From: Janthinobacterium psychrotolerans
GTDB taxonomy: Bacteria; Pseudomonadota; Gammaproteobacteria; Burkholderiales; Burkholderiaceae_D
Assembly: GCF_001677885.1 (NCBI RefSeq)
Contig: NZ_LOCQ01000045.1
Coordinates: 45,740 to 109,739, forward strand
Length of the DNA: 64,000 bases
Reading direction: 5' to 3'
Part shown: piece after piece, positions 27,955 through 37,816 of the stretch
How positions within the stretch are numbered: position 1 is the first letter of the stretch
Layout: each line of letters begins with the position of its first letter
Position numbers and translations under genes: made by a program
Notes under the pieces: generated by a model
Seen by the model: the letters and a program-made list of their open reading frames with translations, nothing else
What the model was told of the DNA's origin: nothing
The model's database searches: none

Positions 27955-28700
27955 CGTCTCAGGCCGCCTCGGCAGGCGCGGGCGCGGCGCGCGCCTGCCA
28001 GCGAGGCCAGGCCCAGCAGCAGCATGCCCCAGCTCGCCGGTTCCGGCACCGCGCTGATGCTGAAGACCTGCATGGCGCCGTAAGTAATGTTCGGTGCCGT
28101 AAACACGGAGCCATCGACCAGGCTGATATTGCCTGGCGGCTGGTTCAGGTAATTATAGGTGTACAGCAAGGAATAGCCGCCATGCGTCAGGTCGGACGGC
28201 ACATACAGGTCGTGCCCGCTGCCGAAGGTGGGGCCGTAGCCGATATCGTTGAAGGTCTGCCGGCTGCCTATCGTATCTCCACTGAAATATTGCTTAAGCT
28301 GCGGCAGCATGACGCCGGTGGTCAGGTTGAACAGGAACGCCGTGCGCGCGCGATCGTCCTGGGTCACATTGAAGCCGCTGCTGGAATTCCAGCTTTGCGG
28401 ATTGTAGCCGCCCACCAGCCAGGTCTGGCCGCTGCCATTGCTCGCTTCCATGACGGAGAAGGTGCGGCCCTTGCCGTCGCTGGCCAGGTGGAAGTCGCGC
28501 GACGTGTCACCGGCGGCCTTGGTGTAGATGGCGGTCAGGTCCAGCGGTCCTTCGCCCAGCCAGCCGGCCAGTTGGGCCTGCTGCGCATTGTTCAACAAGG
28601 ACTGCGCCATGGCGGCAGGGGTGGCGACGGCCGTCGTGGCCGCAATCAGCAGCACGGCGGCAGCGGCCGGCACGGACTTCTTGTTTGCTTGTTGCATCAT
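27951..28700 (-). CDS. PEP-CTERM-anchored TLDc-domain protein
   Basis: A 249-residue exported protein. The ATG at 28700 follows AGGGGAC and opens a signal peptide (VPAAAAVLLIAATTAVATPAAMA). The central 150 residues read as a TLDc domain: DFHLASDGKGRTFSVMEAS, then WLVGGYNPQSWNSSSGF, ARTAFLFNLT, and YGPTFGSGHDLYVP, the pattern seen in protist-type TLD proteins. The C-terminus is a textbook sorting signal: VPEPASWGMLLLGLASLAG followed by a basic tail (ARRARA). XrtB in this window is the obvious processing enzyme. TLDc domains are best known from eukaryotic oxidation-resistance proteins; the bacterial function is unknown. It is coupled to the acyltransferase gene downstream. Confidence 0.9.
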   Translation of the reverse strand: MMQQANKKSVPAAAAVLLIAATTAVATPAAMAQSLLNNAQQAQLAGWLGEGPLDLTAIYTKAAGDTSRDFHLASDGKGRTFSVMEASNGSGQTWLVGGYNPQSWNSSSGFNVTQDDRARTAFLFNLTTGVMLPQLKQYFSGDTIGSRQTFNDIGYGPTFGSGHDLYVPSDLTHGGYSLLYTYNYLNQPPGNISLVDGSVFTAPNITYGAMQVFSISAVPEPASWGMLLLGLASLAGARRARACRGGLRR

Positions 28701-28807
28701 TGTCCCCTGGAGTAAATACCGCACATGCAAAAGCATAACAATATAACACAATGTGATATCTTAATTATATTGATTCGGCGACATTAACGTGGACAAAATA
28801 CCACGCC

Positions 28808-29515
28808 TCAGGTGCACGCCGCCTGCAGCAGGCGCGCTTGCCAGGCCGCACTGCGCCCCAGGGCGGCAAGCGCCTGCCGTAGCGTCGCGCCGTCCAGCGC
28901 CGGCGCCTGCAGCACGGCGGCCAGGCTGCCGGCCGCGCCATGCAGGCCGAGGGTAGTACAGCCCAGGTGCAGGCGCTCGACCTGCTGGCGCGCCAGCGCT
29001 GGCTCGCCGCGTGCCAGCAGTGTTTCGACCTCGCTGGCGCAGGCACCGGCCTGCTCCCGGAAGCCGGCCAGATAGGCCAGCAGGCGTTCGGCATCGATAC
29101 CGAGCCGCCGCAGGGTCAAGCCGGGCGCTTCGGCCTCGGGCACGTCATCGGCGGTGAAACAGGCATCGAGATGCTCGCGTACCTGTTCCTGCTGGAACGG
29201 CTTGACGATATAGCCGGCGGCGCCGGCCCGCACCGCGTCACGCACGGTATCGTGGTCGCTGGCCGACGACACCAGCACCAGCGGCATGGCGTCGAGCGCG
29301 CTGTCGGCGCGTACCTTTTGCAGCAGCTCCATGCCGGACAGGCGCGGCATGCGCAGGTCGCAAAAGCACAGCGACGGGCGCAGCCCGCCTTCGAGCTGCT
29401 CCCAGGCGGCGGCGCCATCCTCCGCTTCCACGATATCGTGCACGCCGCAACTGTCGATCAGGTGCATCAGCACCATGCGCGAGACCACATCATCATCGAC
29501 CACCAGTACTTTCAT
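28808..29515 (-). CDS. Response regulator with CheY-like receiver and HPt-like C-terminal domain
   Basis: A 235-residue protein; the ATG at 29515 is preceded by GGAGG. The receiver spans residues 1-120, with acidic pocket DDD (7-9), phospho-acceptor Asp53 in CDLRMP, Ser83/Ser84, and Lys105 in VKPF. The rest (about 130-235) is helical, and the piece VERLHLGCTTLGLHGAAGSLAAV resembles a histidine phosphotransfer helix, with His in place but the usual following Lys-Gly replaced by Leu-Gly. There is no DNA-binding domain. It lies 91 bases downstream of the giant hybrid kinase gene on the same strand, which makes it that kinase's likely phosphorelay partner. Confidence 0.85.
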   Translation of the reverse strand: MKVLVVDDDVVSRMVLMHLIDSCGVHDIVEAEDGAAAWEQLEGGLRPSLCFCDLRMPRLSGMELLQKVRADSALDAMPLVLVSSASDHDTVRDAVRAGAAGYIVKPFQQEQVREHLDACFTADDVPEAEAPGLTLRRLGIDAERLLAYLAGFREQAGACASEVETLLARGEPALARQQVERLHLGCTTLGLHGAAGSLAAVLQAPALDGATLRQALAALGRSAAWQARLLQAACT

Positions 29516-29606
29516 TGCCGCCTCCGTCACTGGCGCGTGTAACACGCCTGATACTTATTCTACCGAACTTCATCGCTGCCGCCGCAGCAATTGCTTTAAA
29601 TACATC

Positions 29607-32600
29607 TCACCTGGCGGCGATCTCGGCCAGCAGGGCGTGCAGGCGCGGCAACTCCAGCGCCACGCGCGCCCAATGGCCGCCATCGGCCGCTTCCTCCAGT
29701 TCGGTGCACAGCAGGTGCAAGGCGGCTTCGTCGAGATAGGCGGCGCTGCCCTTGAAACCATGCAGCAAGCGCCCGGCGCTGTCGCTGTCGCGCGCGGCCA
29801 GGGCCGCGTCGAGCTCGGCCAGCCGGCCGGCCAGGTCGTGCGCAAAGGCGTCGCGCAGGCGACGCTGCAAGTTGTCGCCGCGCGCGCCCTGCCCTGCCAC
29901 GGGAGGAACGGTGGCCGGCGCCACGCCGAACAGGGCATTGAGTTCGGTCTGGCCGCGCGCCAGCAGCGGTGGCGGCCTCGATGGCAGGCGCGGCAGCAGA
30001 TGGCCGCGCGCCAGCTGGCGCGCGATCGCACGGCCCAGCAGGCAATGCAGCGCCGTCTCGTCGATCGGTTTGCTGAGGAAATCGTCCATGCCGGCGCCCA
30101 GGTAGCGGCTGCGGTCTTCCTCGCTGGCGTTGGCCGTCAGCGCGACGATCATCACCTGCTGGTCGCACACCGGCTGCTCCGGCAGGCCGCCGGCGCGTAT
30201 CCAGCGGGTGGCCGTGGCGCCATCCATCTCGGGCATGCGCCCGTCCATCAGCACCAGGTCATAGCGCGTCTGCGCGCAGGCGGCCAGCGCCAGCACGCCA
30301 TTGGCCACCACCTCGACCCGGTGGCCGAGGTCTTCGAGCATCACGCGGATGATGATCTGGTTGGTCGGAAAATCCTCGGCGCACAGCACGCGCAGCTGGT
30401 GGCTGTGCGGTTCGAGCGCCACCTGCGGCACCAGAGGCGGCGCCACGCCGTCGGCCAGCGGCACGGTAAACATGAAGGTGCTGCCCTGCTCCGGCACGCT
30501 GGAAACGGCGATATCGCCGCCCATCAGCTCGACCAGCTGGCGGCAGATCGCCAGGCCCAGCCCCGTGCCGCCGTAGCGGCGCGTGGTGCTGGCGTCGGCC
30601 TGCTCGAATTTTTCGAACAGGCGCTCCATCGCGTCGGCTTCGATGCCGATGCCGCTGTCGCTGACGGTAAAGCGGATCAGACTGGCGCGTGGCGCGCCGT
30701 CGCCGGCCGGCGCCAGGCCGGCCCGTTCGACACGCACGCGCACGCCGCCGCGCCGGGTGAACTTGAAGGCGTTGCCGACCAGGTTGACCAGCACCTGGCG
30801 CAAGCGCGTCGGGTCGCCCACCACGAAGCCGGGCAAATCGGGCGCCAGCTCGACGGCAAAGCCGATGCTGCGCGCGGCCGCCTGCTCCTCGAACAGGCTG
30901 GCCACGTTTTCGATCGTCGCGCCAAGCGCGAAATCGATGTGTTCCATGGTCAGCTTGCCCGCTTCGATCTTCGAAAAATCGAGCAGGTCATTGATGATGG
31001 CCAGCAGCGACTGGGCATTGGCCTGGCCGCGCAGGATCTGTTCGCGCGTCGCTTCGTGCAGCTGGCCGTCGCGCAAGGCAAAGCCCAGCATGCCGATCAC
31101 GCCGGCCAGCGGGGTGCGCATCTCGTGGCTCATGTTGGCCAGAAATTCCGATTTCTGCCGCGTGGCGTCTTCGGCCTTGCGCTTGGCCAGGCGCAGGCTT
31201 TCCTCGTTCTGCGTCAGGCTGGCGTTGGCCAGCGCCAGCTCGTCGGCCTGGGCCCGCACCTCGATCTCCTTGCCTTGCAATTCCAGGTTTTTTTGCGACA
31301 CTTCGGCCGTGCGCGCGCTGACCAGTTTTTCCAGCTTGCCCTGCTGGCGCCGCACCGCGCCCATGCGCTGGCGGTAGGCGCCGTAGATGGCGCCCAGCAG
31401 CAAGGCCAGGCCCAGGGTACGGAACCACCAGGTCTTCCACATCGGCGGCAGGATGGTGATGGCCAGCGTGGTGCCGGCCTCGTTCCAGACACCGTCCTTG
31501 TTGGCCGCCTTGACGCGAAATACATACTCGCCCGGGTCGAGATTGGTGTAGGTGGCAAAGCGCCGGCCGGCGTCCGTCATGACCCAGTCCCGGTCAAACC
31601 CTTCCAGCCGGTAGGCGAACATATTGCGCTGCGGCGCGGCGAAATGCAGGGCCGAGAACTCCAGCGAAAACACGCTCTCGCGGCTGGTCAGGGTCAGGCT
31701 GCGCGTGTGGTCGATGGCCGTGCGCAGCAGGTGGGCAAACTCGCCACGCCCTACCAGCACGGGTTTGTTGAACACCTGCAGTTCGGTGATGGCCACCAGC
31801 GGCGGCACCCGGTTGTCGTGGATCTCGGCCGGCACGAAGGCGGTCATGCCGTTGAAGCCGCCAAAATACATGGTGCCGTCATCGGCCCGCAGCGCCGCGC
31901 CGTCGAAGTAGGAGCCTTCGGCGGTGCCGTCGGCGCTGTCGTAGTTGCGAAACTGCCCACTGCGCATGTCGAGCCGGGTGATGCCGCTGTTGGTGCTCAG
32001 CCACAGCTGGTCCCGGTCGTCGCCAAGGATGCTGGCAATCGCGTCGTCGGCCATGCCGTCCTTGCGCAGGAAGCGGCGAAAACGCACTGCGCCCCGGGCG
32101 TCGACGTCCATGCGGTTCAGGCCACTGGCCGTGCCCACCCACAGCACGCCACGCCGGTCCTCATGCAAAAAATGCACTTCGTCGTGGCTGAGGCTGGACG
32201 CATCCTTCGCATCGTGGCGGAAATGGCGGAAAGTGCCGCTCGCGCGGTCGAGCAGGTCGAGGCCATGGAAGGTGCCGATCCAGATGCGGCCCTGGCGGTC
32301 TTCCAGCACCGGCCGCACGGTGTTGTCGGACAGGCTGTCGGGCCTGACAGGATCGTGGCGGTAGGTGGTGAACTGGCCGCTGGCCGGATCGAAATGGTGC
32401 ACGCCGCCGCGCGTGGAAACCCACAGCTTGCCGCTGCGTTCGGCCGCCACATTGCGGATGGTGTCGCTGTTCGGGTCGCCCAAGGCAAAGCGGGTGGTGG
32501 TAAAGCGCCGCGTGGCCAAATCAAAACGGTGCAGGCCCGAACTTCCCCCCACCCACAGCGCACCGTCGCCGCGCGCATACAGCGAAGTGACCTGCTCGTC

Positions 32601-33896
32601 GCGCGACACGCCGGGCGTGGTCTGGAAATCGAACAGTTCGGTGGCGCCGTCGCGCGTGTCATACAGCTTCAGGCCACGGCTGGTGGCCAGCCACAGCTTG
32701 CCGGCACCGGCATCGGCCAGCGCGCGCACCTTGCGGTCGGCCAGCGCGGCCAGGTCGCCGGGCGCGCGCACCATGCGCGAAAAACCGCCGCTGCCCAGGT
32801 CGACCCGGCTCACGCCGTTGTACCAGGTGCCGACCCACAAGGTACCGGCGCGGTCGCGGAACAAGGAGGCCAGCTGGTTGTCGGCCACGCTGACCTTGTC
32901 GCCGGTCTGGTGGCGGAACTGCAAAAAGGTATCGCTCTCGCGCTGCCAGCGCAGCAGGCCATCGGCATTGCTGCCCAGCCAGACCGTGCCGTCGACGTCC
33001 TGGTACAGGCTCGACACGCGCAAGGCGGCGAAGTCCTGCTGCGGCCCCAGGCGCTGGCGCGAGACCGGCGGCTGGCCCCTGGCGCCCAGGCGCCAGCGCT
33101 CGGCGCCGGCGCGCGTGCCGATCCACAGGTTCTGCTCGCGGTCGACCATCAGCGCATGGATCAGATTGTATTTCGAGGCCGGCGACGGGTCGATCACGTA
33201 GTGTTCGAAGCGCGCGCTGCCTGCCTGGCCCGCCTGGCCCGGCGCCAGCATGTCCAGGCCCGTCACCGTGCCGATCCACAGGCGGCCCTGGGCGTCGAGC
33301 GCCAGGCTCTTGATTTCATTGTCGGCCAGGCTGTCGGGATTGCCCTCTTCATGGTGCCAGCTGCGAAAGGCGCCAGTGGTCCGGTCGAAATGCTGCAAGC
33401 CGTCATTGGTGCCGATCCAGAAACCGTGCACGCCGTCGTCGAGGATGGCGTTGATGTGCCGGCCGCCATTGCCGCGCTTGCCTTTGCCCGGGGCGCGGTA
33501 ATGGATAAAGGTCTGGCTGGCCGAATCAAAACGGTCCAGGCCATTGTCGGTGCCGATCCACAGTTGGCCGCCACGGTCGACATGCAGCACGCCGACCCAG
33601 TTGTCGGCCAGGCTGGTGGCGTCGCCCTCGATATTCTTGTAGACCACCACCCGGTAGCCATCGTAGCGGCTCAGGCCCGACTGGCTGCCGAACCACATGA
33701 AGCCTTGCGCGTCCTGGGCGATGGCCAGCACCGATTCCTGCGCCAGGCCGTGTTCGACGCTGAGCTGGTCGAAACGCAAGGTGCGCGCCGGCGCCGCCTG
33801 CGCCTCCATGCAGCCGACCGCCAGCAGCCACACACACCACGCCACACTCAAAAGCCGTCGAAATCCCCGCACGATCGTCCAGTCAAAAAAACGCAC
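29607..33896 (-). CDS. Giant hybrid sensor histidine kinase with periplasmic beta-propeller (HTCS-like)
   Basis: A 1429-residue membrane sensor. A GTG start at 33896 opens a signal/anchor peptide ([20 protein letters not shown]). Residues about 40-690 are repeated Reg_prop propeller blades (recurrent [35 protein letters not shown]). A Y_Y_Y domain follows ([13 protein letters not shown] to [14 protein letters not shown]), then a single TM near 820-840. HisKA has phospho-His in [13 protein letters not shown] (about 922), followed by HATPase. A receiver has Asp in [11 protein letters not shown] (about 1217), and a C-terminal HPt has His in LLHGFKGSA (about 1380). This layout is common in Bacteroidota glycan sensors. 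It starts 9 bases after the patatin gene. Confidence 0.92.
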   Translation of the reverse strand: MRFFDWTIVRGFRRLLSVAWCVWLLAVGCMEAQAAPARTLRFDQLSVEHGLAQESVLAIAQDAQGFMWFGSQSGLSRYDGYRVVVYKNIEGDATSLADNWVGVLHVDRGGQLWIGTDNGLDRFDSASQTFIHYRAPGKGKRGNGGRHINAILDDGVHGFWIGTNDGLQHFDRTTGAFRSWHHEEGNPDSLADNEIKSLALDAQGRLWIGTVTGLDMLAPGQAGQAGSARFEHYVIDPSPASKYNLIHALMVDREQNLWIGTRAGAERWRLGARGQPPVSRQRLGPQQDFAALRVSSLYQDVDGTVWLGSNADGLLRWQRESDTFLQFRHQTGDKVSVADNQLASLFRDRAGTLWVGTWYNGVSRVDLGSGGFSRMVRAPGDLAALADRKVRALADAGAGKLWLATSRGLKLYDTRDGATELFDFQTTPGVSRDEQVTSLYARGDGALWVGGSSGLHRFDLATRRFTTTRFALGDPNSDTIRNVAAERSGKLWVSTRGGVHHFDPASGQFTTYRHDPVRPDSLSDNTVRPVLEDRQGRIWIGTFHGLDLLDRASGTFRHFRHDAKDASSLSHDEVHFLHEDRRGVLWVGTASGLNRMDVDARGAVRFRRFLRKDGMADDAIASILGDDRDQLWLSTNSGITRLDMRSGQFRNYDSADGTAEGSYFDGAALRADDGTMYFGGFNGMTAFVPAEIHDNRVPPLVAITELQVFNKPVLVGRGEFAHLLRTAIDHTRSLTLTSRESVFSLEFSALHFAAPQRNMFAYRLEGFDRDWVMTDAGRRFATYTNLDPGEYVFRVKAANKDGVWNEAGTTLAITILPPMWKTWWFRTLGLALLLGAIYGAYRQRMGAVRRQQGKLEKLVSARTAEVSQKNLELQGKEIEVRAQADELALANASLTQNEESLRLAKRKAEDATRQKSEFLANMSHEMRTPLAGVIGMLGFALRDGQLHEATREQILRGQANAQSLLAIINDLLDFSKIEAGKLTMEHIDFALGATIENVASLFEEQAAARSIGFAVELAPDLPGFVVGDPTRLRQVLVNLVGNAFKFTRRGGVRVRVERAGLAPAGDGAPRASLIRFTVSDSGIGIEADAMERLFEKFEQADASTTRRYGGTGLGLAICRQLVELMGGDIAVSSVPEQGSTFMFTVPLADGVAPPLVPQVALEPHSHQLRVLCAEDFPTNQIIIRVMLEDLGHRVEVVANGVLALAACAQTRYDLVLMDGRMPEMDGATATRWIRAGGLPEQPVCDQQVMIVALTANASEEDRSRYLGAGMDDFLSKPIDETALHCLLGRAIARQLARGHLLPRLPSRPPPLLARGQTELNALFGVAPATVPPVAGQGARGDNLQRRLRDAFAHDLAGRLAELDAALAARDSDSAGRLLHGFKGSAAYLDEAALHLLCTELEEAADGGHWARVALELPRLHALLAEIAAR

Positions 33897-33905
33897 CGTG
33901 GCGCG

Positions 33906-35078
33906 TCAGGCGGCGAAAAACGCCAGTACATCGTCCTTGCGGGCCTGCGTATCGCGCTGTCCAAGACGAATCAGCTCGCCAGTATACGTCGATTCGAACA
34001 ATAAATACGAGGCCAGCGCCGCGCCGCGCGCTTCGGCCGCGCCGATGCCCGACAACATGGTGCGTATCGGCCGCGGCAAGCTGCCGATATGGCGGCTGGC
34101 GATCGCGTCGAGACGCTCGGACGGCGCGATCACCAGCAGCTCGACCGGCCGCAATGCCGTCTTGCCCAGCAATTCGGGCGGCAGCATCGACAAGGTCAGG
34201 TTGATGCGGTTCAGGCGTTCGATATCGACCGCCAGGCCGTCGAGGAAGATCGACGACAGCGCATGGCCGGCGATCTGCGCCAGGCTCGGGTAGCGCGCCG
34301 CATCGGCCTTGCCCGGCGCCGGCTCCGTCATGCGCCCGGCGCCCACCACCAGCACCTTGTTCGCGCCCAGGTGGATGGCTGGCGAAATGGGCGCCAGCTG
34401 GCGCATCGAACCGTCGCCGCAATACTCGCGCTGGCCGCCGATATACAGGGGCACGGCCGGAAAGATGAACGGAATCGCGGCCGAGGCCAGCAGATGCTCA
34501 ACGCCGATCTGGTCCTGCAATGCCAGGCGCTGGGTGCGCACCCACGGCGCGATCTCGGCGCCGGTCTGGTAGAACGTCATGTGCCGGCTGCCCGAATACG
34601 ACGAGGCGGTGACGGCCAGCGCATGCAGGCGGCCGTCGGCCAGCGCAGCGTCCAGGCGCGGCAGGTCGAGCATGCGGTGCAGCAGGCTGACCAGCGGGGT
34701 ATTGTCGAGCAGGGAGCTGGGCGGCGACGCATGCCACTGGCGCAGCAGCCAGCCGAACGACAGCAGCGAGAGCCAGCGCGCGCCCGAACGGATCACGCCC
34801 AGCGAATCGGCGCGGTAGACCTGCTCGACCTTGATGTGCTCCCACACGTCGAGCAGTTTTTGCACGCCCTCGCCGAAGTGATCGGCGCGGCAGGCCAGCG
34901 CGGTGGCGTTGATGGCGCCGGCCGAGGTGCCGCAGATAATGTCGAAGGGGTTGCGCTCGGGCGCCCAGCCCGCTTCCAGCAGGATCGCCGATATCGCTTG
35001 CAACACCCCCACCTGGTAGGCCGCGCGTGCCCCACCGCCTGACAGTATCAAGCCTGTTTTATTGTTTTCCGTTCCCAT
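33906..35078 (-). CDS. Patatin-like phospholipase family protein
   Basis: A 390-residue cytoplasmic alpha/beta hydrolase with a Ser-Asp dyad. The oxyanion-hole motif is GGGARAAY (residues 14-21; the canonical last Gly is Ala), the nucleophile elbow is GTSAG with Ser52, and the dyad Asp sits in CGDGSMRQLAPI (about 213). No signal peptide is present. The C-terminal third (IERLNRINLTLSML.. ..LVIAPSERLDAIASRH..LP) matches the bacterial patatin subfamily with a helical tail. It probably hydrolyses membrane phospholipid acyl chains. It ends 9 bases before the hybrid kinase and appears cotranscribed with it. Confidence 0.9.
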   Translation of the reverse strand: MGTENNKTGLILSGGGARAAYQVGVLQAISAILLEAGWAPERNPFDIICGTSAGAINATALACRADHFGEGVQKLLDVWEHIKVEQVYRADSLGVIRSGARWLSLLSFGWLLRQWHASPPSSLLDNTPLVSLLHRMLDLPRLDAALADGRLHALAVTASSYSGSRHMTFYQTGAEIAPWVRTQRLALQDQIGVEHLLASAAIPFIFPAVPLYIGGQREYCGDGSMRQLAPISPAIHLGANKVLVVGAGRMTEPAPGKADAARYPSLAQIAGHALSSIFLDGLAVDIERLNRINLTLSMLPPELLGKTALRPVELLVIAPSERLDAIASRHIGSLPRPIRTMLSGIGAAEARGAALASYLLFESTYTGELIRLGQRDTQARKDDVLAFFAA

Positions 35079-35161
35079 GCCGGCAGATTAGCAGGCTCAA
35101 GATGCTTTGTGGAAAAGTTCATCACCGCACTGTTGTTGCGCCGCCCTATCGGCTGGTTCTC

Positions 35162-36937
35162 TCAGTCGCCCCGCACCATGCCTTCGCGCCGCGGATCGGC
35201 GCCGCCGAACCAGAAATCCTGGCCGTGCGCGTTCAGGCGCATGATGCCCTGCAGGCCCGAATTCTGTTCGCTGATGCGCACCTCGTGGCCCATGGCGCGC
35301 AGCGCATCGACTTGCGCGGCCGGGATGCGGCCTTGTTCCAGTTCGGTCGGGCCGTTGCGGCTGCCGAAGTTTGGCAGGCTGATCGCCTGCTGCACGTTCA
35401 GGCCCCAGTCCATGGTGCCGACCAGCACCTTGGCCACATAGTTGATGATGGACGAGCCGCCCGGCGAACCGGTCGCCAGCACCAGCTTCTGCGTGCCCTT
35501 TTCGAACACCAGCGTGGGCGACATGGCGCTGCGCGGGCGCTTGCCAGGCTCGACCCGGTTGGCGACCGGGCCACTGGCGTCACGCGCATCGAACGAAAAA
35601 TCGGTCAGCTGGTTGTTGAGCAAAAAACCGTCGACCATCTGGCGCGCGCCGAACGCGTCTTCCACGCTGGTGGTCATGGACAGGCCGCCGCCAAACGCAT
35701 CGACCGCCACCAGGTGCGACGTCGACGGGCGCTGCAGGGCGTTGTCCAGGCCCCACGCCACCTGCATGCCGGGCGGCGTGCCGGCCTCGGCGCGGCGCAT
35801 GGATTTGTCGCCGATCAGGCCCGCGCGTTGCGCCAGGTAGGTCTTGTCGAGCAAGGCGGCGATGCCGGCGCCCGGCAGCGGCACGAAGTCGGTATCGGCC
35901 ACGTAGCGGTTGCGGTCGGCATACGCCAGGCGCCCCGCCTCCGTGAACAGGTGGATGGCGCGCGCGTCGGGCACGCCGCCGACCGGCGGAAAGCGGCTGA
36001 TATCCCTGGTTTCAAGAATGCCCAGCATCTGCGCGATGGCGATGCCGCCCGACGACGGCGGCGGCATGCCGCACACGGTCCAGGCCTTGTAGTGGCTGCA
36101 CACGGGCGTGCGCACTTTTGCCTGGTAGCCGGCGATATCGCGCACCGTCAGCTTGCCCGGATTGGTCGGGTGCGAGGCCACCTTGGCGGCAATGTCGCGC
36201 GCGATGCGGCCGTGGTAGAACGCGTCGGCGCCGCCGGCGGCGATCTCGCGCAGGGTGCGCGCCAATTCCGGGTTTTTCAGCGTATAGCCAATCGGCAGGG
36301 GCTGGCCATCGTTATCATAAAAATACGCGGCCGCGACCGGGTCGCGCTTGAGGGCCTGGTCCCATTTCAAGAGGCCATGCAGGCGCTGGCTGACGGGAAA
36401 GCCGTCCTGCGACAGCTTGATGGCCGGGCCGAACAGCGTGGCCCAGGCCAGCTTGCCATGCTGCTTGTGGGCCAGTTCGAGCATGCGCAGCACGCCGGGC
36501 GCGCCGACGGAACGCCCGCCGACCACGCCGGTGGCGCGCGAGACGGGGCTGCCGTCGGGGTTCTGGAACAGGGTGTCATCGGCGCCGGCCGGCGCCGTTT
36601 CACGCCCGTCAAACGCCTGCACCTGCTGGCCGTCGGCATACAGCAAAAAGGCGCCGCCGCCAATGCCCGACGACTGCGGCTCGACCAGGGTCAGCACCAG
36701 CTGGGTGGCGATGGCCGCATCGATCGCGCCGCCGCCCTGTTTCAGCATCCGGTAACCGGCATCGGCGGCCAGCGGATTGGCGGCCGCCACCATGAACTGT
36801 TTGGCCGTCCAGCCCGGCTTTTCCGCATACGCGGTGGCGATTTCGGGCGCTTTTTGCGGCACCTCGGCAAAGGCGGGGCTGGCGCACAAGGCGGCCAGCA
36901 GGGCAAGGCGCAAGGCCAGCGGCTTGAAACTGTACAT
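35162..36937 (-). CDS. ggt: Gamma-glutamyltransferase
   Basis: A 591-residue periplasmic Ntn-hydrolase. The ATG at 36937 has GGAG 6 bases upstream and starts a signal peptide (ALRLALLAALCASPAFA). The proenzyme is cleaved before the catalytic Thr in RPSTSHLVAVDAFGGGLSMTTSVEDAFGA (about residue 405), generating large and small subunits. Other family motifs are GGGAFLLYADGQQVQAFDGRETAP, with the glutamate-binding Arg, and TGSPGGSSIINYVAKVL near the C-terminus. It splits glutathione and other gamma-glutamyl compounds. It is flanked on both sides by unrelated genes and looks monocistronic. Confidence 0.95.
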   Translation of the reverse strand: MYSFKPLALRLALLAALCASPAFAEVPQKAPEIATAYAEKPGWTAKQFMVAAANPLAADAGYRMLKQGGGAIDAAIATQLVLTLVEPQSSGIGGGAFLLYADGQQVQAFDGRETAPAGADDTLFQNPDGSPVSRATGVVGGRSVGAPGVLRMLELAHKQHGKLAWATLFGPAIKLSQDGFPVSQRLHGLLKWDQALKRDPVAAAYFYDNDGQPLPIGYTLKNPELARTLREIAAGGADAFYHGRIARDIAAKVASHPTNPGKLTVRDIAGYQAKVRTPVCSHYKAWTVCGMPPPSSGGIAIAQMLGILETRDISRFPPVGGVPDARAIHLFTEAGRLAYADRNRYVADTDFVPLPGAGIAALLDKTYLAQRAGLIGDKSMRRAEAGTPPGMQVAWGLDNALQRPSTSHLVAVDAFGGGLSMTTSVEDAFGARQMVDGFLLNNQLTDFSFDARDASGPVANRVEPGKRPRSAMSPTLVFEKGTQKLVLATGSPGGSSIINYVAKVLVGTMDWGLNVQQAISLPNFGSRNGPTELEQGRIPAAQVDALRAMGHEVRISEQNSGLQGIMRLNAHGQDFWFGGADPRREGMVRGD

Positions 36938-36997
36938 GGATGCTCCGATCAATCGATACGGATATCCTACAGCAATGGCCCAGCCCGCCAGGTACGC

Positions 36998-37756
36998 TTA
37001 TTTCGGCTGCATCCTGATCGCACCATCGAGGCGGATGGTTTCGCCATTGAGCATGACGTTTTCAACGATGGCTTTGACCAGCTGCGCATATTCGCCGGGC
37101 TTGCCCAGGCGCGAAGGGAACGGCACCATCTTGCCCAGCGCATCCTGCACTTCGGCCGGCATGCCGAGCAGCATCGGGGTTTCGAAAATGCCGGGCGCCA
37201 CGGTCATCACGCGGATGCCGCTGCGCGACAGGTCGCGCGCCATCGGCAGGGTCAATCCCACCACCGCCGCCTTCGACGAGGCATACGCGGCCTGGCCGAT
37301 CTGGCCGTCGAATGCCGCCACCGAGGCGGTATTGATGATGATGCCGCGCTCGCCTTCACCGGTCGCATCGAGCTTGGCCATCGCGTCGGCCGCCAGGCGG
37401 CACATATTGAAGGTGCCCACCAGGTTGATGTTGACCACTTTCTGGAACAGCGCCAGCGGGTGCGCGCCATCCTTGCCGACGGTTTTCACGGCCGGTGCCA
37501 CGCCGGCGCAGTTGACCAGGCCGCGCAGGGTACCGAGTTCGGTCGCCGCCGCCACCACCGCCAGGCCGTCTTCCTCGGACGTCACGTCGCACTGCACGAA
37601 CACGCCGTTCAATTCGGTCGCCAGCGCCTGGCCCGCCTCGACCTGCAGGTCGGCCAGCACGACCTTGGCGCCAGCTTGCGTGAGCATGCGCGCCGTGGCC
37701 GCGCCCAGGCCCGAAGCGCCGCCGGTGATGATGAATACATTGTCCTGAATTTGCAT
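36998..37756 (-). CDS. Short-chain dehydrogenase, 3-hydroxyacyl-CoA dehydrogenase (HSD10-type)
   Basis: A 252-residue SDR; the ATG at 37756 is preceded by AGGAGA. NAD-binding motif is TGGASGLGAATAR (residues about 9-21), ADLQ at the end of strand 2, NCAG near 88, and the catalytic YASSKAA motif with Tyr and Lys near 162-166 (AYASSKAAVVG). Sequence style (LTQAGAKVVLADLQ; VAPGIFETPML) matches 3-hydroxyacyl-CoA / 2-methyl-3-hydroxybutyryl-CoA dehydrogenases of fatty-acid and isoleucine degradation. A LiuR-like palindrome lies just upstream (37796-37816), which agrees with that pathway. The exact acyl substrate is inferred. Confidence 0.9.
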   Translation of the reverse strand: MQIQDNVFIITGGASGLGAATARMLTQAGAKVVLADLQVEAGQALATELNGVFVQCDVTSEEDGLAVVAAATELGTLRGLVNCAGVAPAVKTVGKDGAHPLALFQKVVNINLVGTFNMCRLAADAMAKLDATGEGERGIIINTASVAAFDGQIGQAAYASSKAAVVGLTLPMARDLSRSGIRVMTVAPGIFETPMLLGMPAEVQDALGKMVPFPSRLGKPGEYAQLVKAIVENVMLNGETIRLDGAIRMQPK

Positions 37757-37795
37757 GAAGTCTCCTGATGGGTTTGATGATCGCATTGACGCTAA

Positions 37796-37816
37796 TTTAC
37801 GTTTACGTTAACGTCA
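37796..37816 (-). promoter_or_regulatory. LiuR-like operator upstream of the acyl-CoA dehydrogenase-type SDR
   Basis: The stretch contains TTTACGTTTACGTTAA (37796-37811) running into ACGTCA, that is three ACGT cores at regular spacing. It resembles the published MerR-type LiuR operator of branched-chain amino acid and fatty-acid catabolism genes in proteobacteria. It sits 40 bases upstream of the SDR start on the correct side. Confidence 0.5.

Noticed and set aside
29286..34004. A 1572-codon open frame on the plus strand opposite the hybrid kinase gene
   Set aside because: It mirrors the GC-rich codon pattern of the kinase gene, its translation is low-complexity (many His, Gln, Arg, Ala) and has no domain, while the minus strand encodes a complete multidomain kinase.
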